DNA of 35,399 nt. Source: Oscillospiraceae bacterium (GTDB lineage: Bacteria > Bacillota > Clostridia > Oscillospirales > Acutalibacteraceae). A program made the position numbers and the translations under genes. Within the stretch, counting starts at the first letter, position 1. Every line of letters starts with the position of its first letter. Shown piece after piece: positions 8,128 to 15,118 of this stretch. The notes below the pieces were generated by a model. That model was not told the DNA's origin and made no database searches. It saw only the letters and a list, made by a program, of their open reading frames with translations. Location: NCBI GenBank assembly GCA_015066325.1, contig SVOP01000007.1, positions 1-35,399 of the forward strand, in the 5' to 3' direction.

Positions 8128-8361
8128 AAAAGTAAAGCGAATATTATCATCCCTAAATCTCACCGAAGGTGAATTTAGGGAGGGTGGGCGTTTGTGAGCG
8201 CTGCCTGTGGCAGATGCAGCGAACAATAAGCCCTGGGCGCAATAGGAAGTATTGCGAAGCGAATAGCGAGCAAGACGACCATATTGCAACCGGTTGACCG
8301 CATCAGCTTTTGGTGGTGGGTCGCCCCGTAAAGACACCCCTTCGTAAAAGTATCACAACGC
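8128..8361 (+). repeat. Structured intergenic repeat, type A long form (copy 2)
   Basis: Same architecture as 578-795, with changed stems: CCCTAAAT-TCACC pairs with GGTGA-ATTTAGGG, CTGCC-TGT-GGCAG, GCAATA-GGAAG-TATTGC, then GACCGCATCAGC...GGTGGTGGGTCGCCCC and the terminal CTTCGTAAAAGTATCACAAC. A GCGGAAT heptad array follows without a gap. Confidence 0.75.
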
Positions 8362-8397
8362 TTAATTCCGCACTCCGCACTCCGCATTCCGCATTAT
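8361..8397 (-). repeat. Heptad array read as the HydF C-terminal tail
   Basis: Five ATTCCGC/ACTCCGC units on the plus strand (GCGGAAT on the coding strand) encode the final MRNAECGVRN and supply the stop codon. The array abuts the end of the type A repeat. Confidence 0.85.
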
Positions 8398-9567
8398 TTG
8401 AACGCTTCGTTCAAGTATATTCGTCATCTTCGCAATGGCAACCCCATAATTCACCATAGGCACACCCTGCTCTCTTGCGAGATTTACTCGGTGCTTCATT
8501 TCCTTTTCGTTAAGGGTGCAACCACCGCAATGAACAATCAGAGAAAACTCTCTTAAATCCTGCGGAAATTCACCGCCCGAAGTAAATGAAAATTCGGGTT
8601 CTGCCTTTGTATATTCCCTAACCCAATTAGGAATTTTCACCGTACCTATGTCGTTGCATTGTCTGTGATGAGTGCAACCCTCGCTGATGAGAATTTTGTC
8701 ACCATTTTTGATTTGAGAAAGTCGCTCTGCGCCCTTAATGAGCATATCCAATTCCCCTTTGTATCTCGCCATAAGAATTGAAAAGGATGTGAGAAGAATA
8801 TCATCAGGCACGATTTTGGAAACCTTACCGAAAATCTGTGAGTCGGTTATTACAAGCTTCGGTTTCTTTGCAAGTGACTGCAGAGTGCTTTCCAATTCAG
8901 TATCCTGACAAGCAACCACAGTGCAGTTGCCATCCAATAAATCACGGATTGTCATTTGCTGTGGCAGAATAAGTCTGCCCTTTGGCGCAGCTTCGTCAAT
9001 GGGGATTACAAGAACAACAATGTCGCCCTTTTCAACCAAATCGGAAACCACATATTTCTTCTTTTCGGTAGCTTTTGAAAGACTGCCGATTTTTTCTTTA
9101 AGCTCAAAAATATTGATATTCGCAACTGTGCTTACATAGATTTCATTGTCATTCAAAACCGCTTTTTCTGTAAGCAATTCACACTTGTTAAAAGCGATAA
9201 TATACGGAATATTTCTCTTTTTAAAAGCCTCAATCAACTCTTCGTCACCCTTTGTAAGACCTTTTAAAGAGTCCACAACAAGTATTGCCACATCAGTTTT
9301 TGCGAGAATTTCGTTTGTTTTTTCGACTCGCTTTTCACCAAGGTAGCCTTCATCATCGAAGCCGGGGGTGTCGATTATAACAACAGGGCCTAAGGGCAGT
9401 AGCTCCATAGCCTTTTTAACAGGGTCAGTGGTCGTTCCCAAAACATCGGAAACAACCGAAAGACTCTGCCCCGTAACTGCATTAACAAGGCTGGATTTAC
9501 CTGCATTTCGCATACCGAAAAAGCCAATATGCACTCTTTCGGCAGAAACAGTTTCATTCAAACTCAT
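8362..9567 (-). CDS. hydF: [FeFe]-hydrogenase H-cluster maturation GTPase HydF
   Basis: A 401-residue HydF, the GTPase scaffold on which the 2Fe subcluster is built before transfer to apo-hydrogenase. The G domain occupies about 1-165 with G1 GMRNAGKSSL, G2 TTTDP, G3 DTPGFDDEG and G4 FNKCE. A dimerisation region follows. The C-terminal cluster-binding domain shows EGCTHHRQC (about 295) and IVHCGGC (about 355), giving the three conserved Cys for the [4Fe-4S] cluster. AAGGAG lies 7 bases before ATG 9567 and overlaps the end of hydG, so hydE-hydG-hydF are co-transcribed. The last residues, after ILERSVQI, read MRNAECGVRN and come from a GCGGAAT heptad array rather than from the family's usual C-terminus. 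Confidence 0.97.
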   Translation of the reverse strand: MSLNETVSAERVHIGFFGMRNAGKSSLVNAVTGQSLSVVSDVLGTTTDPVKKAMELLPLGPVVIIDTPGFDDEGYLGEKRVEKTNEILAKTDVAILVVDSLKGLTKGDEELIEAFKKRNIPYIIAFNKCELLTEKAVLNDNEIYVSTVANINIFELKEKIGSLSKATEKKKYVVSDLVEKGDIVVLVIPIDEAAPKGRLILPQQMTIRDLLDGNCTVVACQDTELESTLQSLAKKPKLVITDSQIFGKVSKIVPDDILLTSFSILMARYKGELDMLIKGAERLSQIKNGDKILISEGCTHHRQCNDIGTVKIPNWVREYTKAEPEFSFTSGGEFPQDLREFSLIVHCGGCTLNEKEMKHRVNLAREQGVPMVNYGVAIAKMTNILERSVQIMRNAECGVRN

Positions 9568-9578
9568 TTCATTACTCC

Positions 9579-11027
9579 TTAAAACCTGAAATCTCGTCTA
9601 TTGGAATTTTTAATATCACAAATATTGCTTTCGGCAATTTCTCTTACTTTGTCTTTAGGAATTTTCTTAAGCTCTTCTTCAATAAGCTTATAGCCAATTT
9701 CCTTTGTTTCGGGTGAAGCATAGTCCTCAAGATATTCTGTGAGAGTCATAAGAGCATTGGGATGGCAACAGTTAAGAATTTGCCCTGATTTGCAAAGGCT
9801 CATAAAGCGGTCACCTGTTCTTCCCTCTCTGTAGCAAGCGGTGCAGAATGATGGAATATGCCCGTTTTCCATAAGCCAACGAACAACCTCATCAAGAGTT
9901 CTCTGGTCAGAAACATCAAACTGCTCGGAATCGTGGGGACGTTCTTCCTCTGTGTAACCGCCAACAGATGTACGTGAAGCACCGCTTATCTGTGAAATAC
10001 CCAAGTGAAGTGCTTCTTCCCTTACCTTTTCGCTTTCACGGGTGGAAATAATCATACCTGTATAGGGAACTGCAATTCTGATACAAGCAATAATTTTCTT
10101 GAACATTTCGTCACTTATGCCGTTGTCGAATGCATCAGGGTCAATATCATCCGCTCTTTTAAGTCGGGGAACGCTGATAGTATGAGGACCAACCCCGTGA
10201 ACTGCTTCAAGGTGTTCAGCGTGCATAAGAAGACCAACGAATTCATACATATATCTTTCAAGTCCGAAAAGAACACCGAGACCTACATCATCAATTCCGC
10301 CTTCCATAGCTCTGTCCATGGCTTCGGTATGATAATCATAATCGTGCTTTGGTCCTGTGGGATGGAGTTCAAGATAACTCTCTTTGTGGTATGTTTCCTG
10401 GAAGAGAATGTATGTACCGATTCCTGCATCCTTAAGCTTTCTGTAATTTTCAACAGTAGTAGCGGCAATATTTACATTAACTCGTCTTATAGCACCGTTT
10501 TTGTGGTTAACGCTGTAAATGGTTTTAATACATTCAAGAATATATTCAATGGGGTTGTTCTTGGGGTCTTCACCTGCCTCAATTGCAAGACGCTTGTGAC
10601 CCATATCCTGCAAAGCAATAACCTCTGCTTTAACCTCTTCCTGTGTAAGCTTCTTACGGGCAATATGCTTGTTTTTAAGGTGATAAGGACAATAAACGCA
10701 ACCGTTCACGCAGTAATTTGAAAGGTACAAAGGCGCGAACATAACAATTCTGTTGCCGTAAAAATCCTGCTTAATCTGATTTGCAAGGGCGTACATCTCC
10801 TCAACCTTCTCGGGAATGTCGCAGGCAAGAAGCACTGCCGCATCTCTGTGGGTAAGACCTGTGCAATGGAAACCATTACCCTCTTTTTTAGGTTTTGCCT
10901 TTTCAAGAATACTGTCAATAAGCTCAACATTATTCTTATTCTCTTCTGCATATTTTATAGTTTCAAGAATTTCACCATCATTGATGAATTCTTCTGCTTT
11001 TAGTGATTTGGGATTGTAAATTGACAT
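9579..11027 (-). CDS. hydG: [FeFe]-hydrogenase maturase, radical SAM tyrosine lyase HydG
   Basis: A 482-residue HydG, which splits tyrosine to p-cresol and dehydroglycine and delivers CO and cyanide as an Fe-bound synthon for the H-cluster. The radical SAM motif is CVNGCVYC (C-x3-C-x2-C, about residue 88), close to the conserved LYLSNYC stretch. The C-terminal auxiliary cluster is visible as FCTACYREGRTGDRFM followed by a Cys in the ILNCCHPNA segment. The start is ATG 11027, preceded by AGGAAA. The upstream in-frame extension to 11135 is repeat-derived sequence. It is followed directly by hydF, and the gap to hydE upstream holds heptads and several hairpins, so expression may be tuned within the operon. 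Confidence 0.97.
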   Translation of the reverse strand: MSIYNPKSLKAEEFINDGEILETIKYAEENKNNVELIDSILEKAKPKKEGNGFHCTGLTHRDAAVLLACDIPEKVEEMYALANQIKQDFYGNRIVMFAPLYLSNYCVNGCVYCPYHLKNKHIARKKLTQEEVKAEVIALQDMGHKRLAIEAGEDPKNNPIEYILECIKTIYSVNHKNGAIRRVNVNIAATTVENYRKLKDAGIGTYILFQETYHKESYLELHPTGPKHDYDYHTEAMDRAMEGGIDDVGLGVLFGLERYMYEFVGLLMHAEHLEAVHGVGPHTISVPRLKRADDIDPDAFDNGISDEMFKKIIACIRIAVPYTGMIISTRESEKVREEALHLGISQISGASRTSVGGYTEEERPHDSEQFDVSDQRTLDEVVRWLMENGHIPSFCTACYREGRTGDRFMSLCKSGQILNCCHPNALMTLTEYLEDYASPETKEIGYKLIEEELKKIPKDKVREIAESNICDIKNSNRRDFRF

Positions 11028-11057
11028 AATAAATTTTCCTTTCAGTAAAATCAAATT

Positions 11058-11094
11058 AGATGCCAGATGCCAGTCTCCAGATGCCAGTCGTCGG
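11058..11094. repeat. Heptad array AGATGCC/AGTCTCC class upstream of hydG
   Basis: AGATGCC AGATGCC AGTCTCC AGATGCC AGTCGTC repeats with a 7-base period. It lies 30 bases before the hydG start, antisense to the operon, and faces the GCGGAAT array at the end of hydE. Confidence 0.75.
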
Positions 11095-11114
11095 TAAATA
11101 GTCTGCGACGCAAT

Positions 11115-11312
11115 TATAAGTAAAGTTTTCGTCAACCTTTTTCAAAAGGTTGTGGGGTCAAGGGGCAACGCCCTTTATCGCATTCCGCAGAATGCGAAAC
11201 GCCTTACCTTCAATAGCGCAGGAAGGTAGGCAAAACAGTCCGGTGTGACTGTTTTGTCGTAGGAAACCCTCGTCGGGGGTTTCCTGTTGTCGCAAAGCGA
11301 CAATTATAATGC
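11115..11312. repeat. Hairpin cluster between hydE and hydG
   Basis: Consecutive short palindromes: AACCTTTTT/AAAAGGTT, GGGGCAACGCCC, CGCATTC/GAATGCG, GCCTTACCTTC/GAAGGTAGGC, AAAACAGTC/GACTGTTTT, AGGAAACC/GGTTTCCT and TGTCGC/GCGACA. There is no ORF worth calling. It may attenuate or stabilise the hyd transcript. Confidence 0.6.
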
Positions 11313-11324
11313 TCGAAAGGGTCT

Positions 11325-12404
11325 CTACCCCTTCATTCCGCACTCCGCATTCCGCATTCTCGCAACGTCTCCACGTGCAACAACAACCTCATACCCTATA
11401 TTTTCCATTCGCTTTTTCAATTCAGCAATATGAAAAGCATTTTCTACACCGGTATTCAATTTATTGTTATATAACTCATATTTCTTTCTTGCACTTTCAG
11501 GCGAAAGATTCGGCATAACCACATTAGCACCCGAGAGGATACCTCTCTCTCTTCCGTCATCTGAAACCGTTCCAAGAGCCGTTGTGGCAGGTAATAGAAT
11601 ATTAGGATGGATTAATCTTATAATTGAAAGCAGGTAGCAGGTCAAATCTGCCGATCCTGCATTTTCTTTTGCGTAAATTGTGTCTCTGTGAGGAATAAAT
11701 GGTCCTATTCCGCACATATCAGGCTTGAATTCTTCAATGAATTTCAAATCCTTTGCAATATGCCTTGCGGTCTGATAAGGTGCACCAACCATAAATCCGC
11801 ACCCGGTCTGAAAACCTATATCCTTAAGATTTTTAAGGCAATTCATTCGGTTTTCGAAGGACATACCCGTAGGATGAAGCTTTTCATAAAGCTCTTTATC
11901 TGCAGCTTCATGACGAAGAAGGTATCTGTCCGCCCCGGCATCAAAAAGCTTTCGATAGCTTTCTTTGCTTCTTTCTCCTAAAGAAAGTGTTACTGCACAA
12001 TCGGGAAAAACCTTCTTGATATTTGAAATTAAGTGACAAAGCATTTCATCAGTATAAAAGCCATCCTCACCGCCCTGCAAAACGAAGGTACGAAAGCCTA
12101 ATTCATACCCCTCAACGCAGCATTGCATAATTTCCTTTGGTGTAAGGCGGTATCTCTGGCAATAATGATTACCGCCACGAATACCGCAATAAAAGCAGTT
12201 ATTTTTACAGATATTGCTTATTTCAATAAGTCCGCGAATGAAAACCTGGTTGGAATAAATATTCTTACGAACCTTTACTGCATTAGCACTTAAATAATTT
12301 GCCAAGCCTTTGGAGTAGCCTGAAACCAGCTGTTCATATTCATCCGGTGTAAGAGAATGGTTTTTTATAAGCTTATCGGCAATAGTAAATAAAGAGTTAT
12401 TCAT
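11325..12404 (-). CDS. hydE: [FeFe]-hydrogenase maturase, radical SAM protein HydE
   Basis: A 359-residue HydE of the radical SAM superfamily, which acts on the HydG-made Fe(CO)2(CN)cysteine synthon during H-cluster assembly. The motif CKNNCFYCGIRGGN (C-x3-C-x2-C, about residue 65) binds the SAM cluster. LQGGEDGFYTDEML and the TIM-barrel strands LSLGERS, YLLRHEAAD and GFMVGAPYQT follow, as is usual for HydE/BioB-like enzymes. It overlaps the upstream TM1266-like gene by 8 bases. The natural C-terminus seems to end near VVVARGDVAR, and the last residues, MRNAECGMKG, are encoded by a GCGGAAT heptad array. Confidence 0.96.
   Translation of the reverse strand: MNNSLFTIADKLIKNHSLTPDEYEQLVSGYSKGLANYLSANAVKVRKNIYSNQVFIRGLIEISNICKNNCFYCGIRGGNHYCQRYRLTPKEIMQCCVEGYELGFRTFVLQGGEDGFYTDEMLCHLISNIKKVFPDCAVTLSLGERSKESYRKLFDAGADRYLLRHEAADKELYEKLHPTGMSFENRMNCLKNLKDIGFQTGCGFMVGAPYQTARHIAKDLKFIEEFKPDMCGIGPFIPHRDTIYAKENAGSADLTCYLLSIIRLIHPNILLPATTALGTVSDDGRERGILSGANVVMPNLSPESARKKYELYNNKLNTGVENAFHIAELKKRMENIGYEVVVARGDVARMRNAECGMKG
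11331..11363 (-). repeat. Heptad array read as the HydE C-terminal tail
   Basis: ATTCCGC ACTCCGC ATTCCGC ATTC on the plus strand. On the coding strand it gives MRNAECGM in frame, and the stop comes 2 codons after the array. Confidence 0.85.
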
Positions 12405-12654
12405 CTCTCATCACATTTGAAAGCACTGTTTTCGCGCTTATTCCCTGAAGATTTCCGATTTTACCGCTTAAGGCGGAAATCACATCCTGTGGAGCATCAA
12501 TTGCTACGCTTATAATGCTTATTTCCCTTTGCCGATAGGGAATTCCCATTCTGCCGATAATATATTCACCGTAGTTATGCAAAATTGTGTTAAGCTCGCC
12601 CACAGACTCGCCATTTTCAACAATAATGCTTATTACACCAACTCTATAATACAT
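12397..12654 (-). CDS. TM1266-type iron-only hydrogenase system regulator
   Basis: An 85-residue protein matching the small ferredoxin-like (ACT/NikR-like) family found beside [FeFe]-hydrogenase maturation genes. The sequence MYYRVGVISIIVENGESVGE and the later IPYRQREISIISVAIDAP give the expected beta-alpha-beta pattern, with a conserved GRMGIPYR. Its stop overlaps the hydE start by 8 bases and it is the first gene of the hyd operon. The name comes from family context, and its ligand and target are not established by this sequence. An AGGAG ribosome binding site precedes the ATG. Confidence 0.85.
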   Translation of the reverse strand: MYYRVGVISIIVENGESVGELNTILHNYGEYIIGRMGIPYRQREISIISVAIDAPQDVISALSGKIGNLQGISAKTVLSNVMRDE

Positions 12655-12676
12655 ATAACTCTCCTTTTTGATTTAT

Positions 12677-12796
12677 AAAAGTATCGCAACTTTTATCAAC
12701 CCTGTTTGCTTCAGCAAATAGGGAGGGGGACCAAAAGCGTCAGCTTTTGGTGGTGGGTCGCCCCGTAAAGACACCCCTTCGTAAAAGTGTCGCAAC
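12677..12796 (+). repeat. Structured intergenic repeat, type A short form (copy 3)
   Basis: Flanked by direct repeats AAAAGTATCGCAAC and AAAAGTGTCGCAAC. Stem 1 is TTTGC-TTCA-GCAAA inside CCCT/AGGG, and stem 2 is CCAAAAGC-GTCA-GCTTTTGG. The constant end GGTGGTGGGTCGCCCC, GTAAAGACACCCCTTCG follows. Confidence 0.8.
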
Positions 12797-12828
12797 ATCT
12801 CCTTACTTAGTTTCACAAAAATAAAAAT

Positions 12829-12857
12829 ACCATACCCGTATATAATAAGGGTACGGT
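12829..12857 (-). terminator. Possible terminator or AT-looped hairpin
   Basis: TACCATACCC pairs with GGGTACGGTA around a TATAATA loop. On the minus strand the right stem is followed by ATTTTTATTTTT. There is no minus-strand gene immediately upstream, so its role is uncertain. Confidence 0.4.
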
Positions 12858-12860
12858 AAA

Positions 12861-12906
12861 TTAGCAATCAGCAGTTAGCAAATAGCAATTAGTGGCTTGT
12901 GATTAG
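12861..12906. repeat. Heptad array AGCAATT class
   Basis: TAGCAAT CAGCAGT TAGCAAA TAGCAAT TAGTGGC TTGTGAT TAG shows the same 7-base period with a sequence unlike the GCGGAAT class. It lies between two type A repeats. Confidence 0.7.
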
Positions 12907-12907
12907 T

Positions 12908-13032
12908 AAAAGTATCGCAACTTTTATCATCCCTAAATCTCACCGAAGGTGAATTTAGGGAGGGGGACCAAAAGCATCAGCTTTTGGTGGTGGGTCCTAA
13001 TGTAAAGTTTACACTTCGTAAAAGCAACGCAA
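12908..13032 (+). repeat. Structured intergenic repeat, type A short form (copy 4)
   Basis: AAAAGTATCGCAAC at the left and GTAAAAGCAACGCAA at the right. Stem 1 is CCCTAAAT/ATTTAGGG with an inner TCACC/GGTGA, and stem 2 is CCAAAAGC-ATCA-GCTTTTGG. Confidence 0.8.
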
Positions 13033-13040
13033 ATCCTTAC

Positions 13041-13071
13041 CTCTTCACTATCACTCTTCACTATTCACTTA
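13041..13071. repeat. Heptad array TCACTAT class
   Basis: TTCACTA TCACTCT TCACTAT TCACTTA: a short array with a 7-base period placed directly after the type A copy. Confidence 0.6.
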
Positions 13072-13212
13072 TATTCCCGTCCCTTCCCTTTCAGGAAATT
13101 CTAAAAGAACAACCTTCTTGTCAGGTACATTTTGTATTTTCATTATACAATACATTTCAAAAATAATCAATGAATATTTAGTTAACATAAGAGAAAAATA
13201 TTAGCATCAAAC

Positions 13213-13448
13213 AAAAGATTTGCGAAGCCTATCCCTCTTTTTTGCTTCAGCAAAAAGGAGGGGGGACCATTCTTCATTGAGTAAATCATCTGATTATGTA
13301 AACCTCGGGTGATTTTATTTCTTTTTAATAACAGTTCGGACGGAATGGTGGGTGGTACCTCCGTACTGCTTTTCATTGCTTTGTACCACCCACCGCTGAC
13401 GCGGTCCCCCCTCCTTTTTTACCTATGGGTAAAAAAAGAGGGATAATA
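13213..13448. repeat. Composite inverted structured repeat (type B forward, type A reverse)
   Basis: The left end has TATCCCTC, a TTTTTTGC/GCAAAAA stem, then GGAGGGGGGACC. The right end is its inverted counterpart with its own stem (TTTTTTACC, TAT, GGGTAAAAAA). The forward half has the type B core (ATTCTT, CTCGGGTGA, GTTCGGACGGAATGGTGG), and the reverse half the type A stem CCGC-TGAC-GCGG. The halves meet at GGTGGGTGGTAC and GTACCACCCACC. It looks like a MITE-sized element without a protein. The stretch 13072-13212 before it shows nothing I can assign. Confidence 0.7.
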
Positions 13449-13481
13449 CTCACACTAAATTCACTCAAAAGGAGTTTTATT

Positions 13482-13916
13482 ATGAACAACCAACAATATC
13501 AACAACTCGTCCACAATACCACCCCCAAATCCCCACTTTTAAAGGACTGCATTTCAGCCTTTCTTTTCGGTGGGTCAATCTGCTGCTTCGGTGAGCTTTT
13601 AAAAATGCTTTTTACAAATATCGGATTAAATGAAGACGAAGTAAAGCTTGCCGTTCCCGTAACACTTATAGTAATTACCGCAATTCTGACAGCCACAGGC
13701 ACCTTTGCCAAAATTGCAAAACATGCAGGTGCAGGCACCGCCGTACCCATTACAGGCTTTGCAAACTCCGTTGTTTCTCCTGCGGTTGAGTTCAGCGCAG
13801 AGGGTAAAATTCTCGGTACAGGTGCAAAAATGTTCAATCTTGCAGGACCAGTTATAGTTTATGGTTGCTCTGCTGCCAGCCTTTACGGCCTTATTTATTA
13901 TTTGTTTTTGAAATAA
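13482..13916 (+). CDS. spoVAC: Stage V sporulation protein AC (SpoVAC)
   Basis: A 144-residue integral membrane protein of the SpoVAC family, part of the channel that moves dipicolinic acid into the forespore and out at germination. Hydrophobic segments lie at about 22-45, 55-80, 95-110 and 120-142. The family signatures CISAFLFGGSICCFGELL, the AGAGTAVPITGFANSVVSPA turn and GKILGTGAKMFNLAGPVIVY are present. ATG 13482 follows AAAAGGAG at good spacing. The in-frame stretch from 13425 belongs to the repeat. A perfect AT-rich terminator hairpin ends the gene, so it is not simply co-transcribed with spoVAD further on. SpoVAC/AD/AE are usually adjacent. Confidence 0.95.
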   Translation: MNNQQYQQLVHNTTPKSPLLKDCISAFLFGGSICCFGELLKMLFTNIGLNEDEVKLAVPVTLIVITAILTATGTFAKIAKHAGAGTAVPITGFANSVVSPAVEFSAEGKILGTGAKMFNLAGPVIVYGCSAASLYGLIYYLFLK

Positions 13917-13925
13917 TATTATTGA

Positions 13926-13973
13926 TTTAATTATCTGTATGTGATATTATCACTACAGATAATTAAATTTTTA
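13926..13973 (+). terminator. Terminator after spoVAC
   Basis: TTTAATTATCTGTA pairs with TACAGATAATTAAA around an inner GTGAT-ATT-ATCAC stem, then a T run. The whole structure is nearly one uninterrupted palindrome. It could double as an operator for the next gene. Confidence 0.8.
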
Positions 13974-13989
13974 ACAAGGATGTGTTTTT

Positions 13990-15006
13990 ATGAGCAGAAA
14001 TGCAATCTACGGCGCAGGTTCACTCGGTACTGTTCTTGGCGCATACATAACTAAAAACGGCGGTCAGGTTGACCTTATTAACAGAAACAAGGCTCACGTT
14101 GAAATTCTCAACACAAAGGGTGCAAAAATCACAGGTACTGTTGATATGACCGTTCCCGTTAAGGCTATCACTCCCGAGGAAATGGAAGGCAAGTATGATG
14201 TTATTGTCCTTCTCACAAAGCAGTTACATAACAAAGAGGTTGTTACAATGCTCAAGGATTTTCTCAGCGAAGACGGTGTCATTGTAACTCTCCAGAACGG
14301 TATTCCCGAGCCCTCAGTTGCCGAAGTAGTCGGTGCCAATCACACAATGGGTTGCGCAGTTGAATGGGGCGCAGCACTTATTGAGCCCGGCGTTTGTGAG
14401 CTTACAAGTGCACCCGACAGTCTTTCATTCCACATGGGTAAATTAGACGGTATCACAGATGCCCAGGTAAAAATGGTTAAAGATTTGCTTGAACTTATGT
14501 GTCCCGTTCACGAAGAAGAAAACCTTATGGGTGCTCGCTGGTCCAAGCTTCTTATTAATGCAACCTTCTCAGGTCTCGGAACAGTTGTTGGTGGTGTTTT
14601 CGGTGACGTTTCCGAAGATAAGGATGCTCAGAAGGTTGCCATCCGCTGTATGAAGGAATGTATTGATGTAGGTCATGCAACAGGCACTCAGTTTGCTCCC
14701 GTCCAGGGCAAAAACATTGTTGGACTTTTCTATTATAAGGGTGCTCTCAAGCGTGCTCTTGGTTGCAAGCTTCTTCCCATCGCTATGAAAAAGCACCGCC
14801 TTATTGAGCCCTCAATGCTCCAGGACCTTAAGAAAGGCAAGCCCTGCGAGGTTGATGCAATCAATGGCGTTGTTTGCGAGTTCGGCAGAAAACATAATAT
14901 ACCTACTCCAATTAACGACAAAATCGTTGAAATCATCAAGAAAATCCAAAACGGTGAATTAAAGGCTGAAAAGAAAAACATCAGGCTTTTTGATGAACTT
15001 TTATAA
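13990..15006 (+). CDS. Ketopantoate reductase family protein (2-dehydropantoate 2-reductase)
   Basis: A 338-residue ApbA/PanE-family dehydrogenase. The N-terminal Rossmann domain has IYGAGSLGTVLGAYI (about 6-20) for NADPH, then VIVLLTKQLHN and VTLQNGIPEP, family hallmarks including the catalytic Lys region (LTKQ). The C-terminal helical domain contains ARWSKLLINATFSGLGTVVG (about 178-197), with the Asn/Ser used in ketopantoate binding, and a late PSMLQDLKKGKPCEVDAING matching the conserved SMLQDxxxGRxTEID segment. The expected reaction is NADPH reduction of ketopantoate to pantoate in CoA synthesis. Other 2-oxo acid substrates are possible because paralogues are common. It sits between SpoVAC and SpoVAD with its own terminators on both sides. 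AAGGATG precedes the ATG. Confidence 0.88.
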   Translation: MSRNAIYGAGSLGTVLGAYITKNGGQVDLINRNKAHVEILNTKGAKITGTVDMTVPVKAITPEEMEGKYDVIVLLTKQLHNKEVVTMLKDFLSEDGVIVTLQNGIPEPSVAEVVGANHTMGCAVEWGAALIEPGVCELTSAPDSLSFHMGKLDGITDAQVKMVKDLLELMCPVHEEENLMGARWSKLLINATFSGLGTVVGGVFGDVSEDKDAQKVAIRCMKECIDVGHATGTQFAPVQGKNIVGLFYYKGALKRALGCKLLPIAMKKHRLIEPSMLQDLKKGKPCEVDAINGVVCEFGRKHNIPTPINDKIVEIIKKIQNGELKAEKKNIRLFDELL

Positions 15007-15023
15007 TTATTTCCAATAAATCT

Positions 15024-15069
15024 GCAACCCCTTAAAATGTTTCATCATTTTAAGGGGTTGCGTATTTTT
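15024..15069 (+). terminator. Terminator after the ketopantoate reductase gene
   Basis: GCAACCCCTTAAAATG pairs perfectly with CATTTTAAGGGGTTGC around TTTCAT and is followed by GTATTTTT. Confidence 0.92.
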
Positions 15070-15118
15070 CTACCATTCTTGCAAACAATATATTCAAAAC
15101 TTATTAAGGATGTATTTT

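Noticed and set aside
8041-8337. N-terminal extension of the small DHFR-like protein
   Set aside because: The extension covers the long type A repeat and has no ribosome binding site, whereas ATG 8040 has GGAGTG.
10005-10721. 238-codon plus-strand ORF opposite hydG
   Set aside because: Antisense shadow of hydG. The hydG frame has all expected motifs and this one has none.
13213-13448. Insertion sequence
   Set aside because: Inverted ends are present but there is no transposase ORF. At most it is a non-autonomous element.
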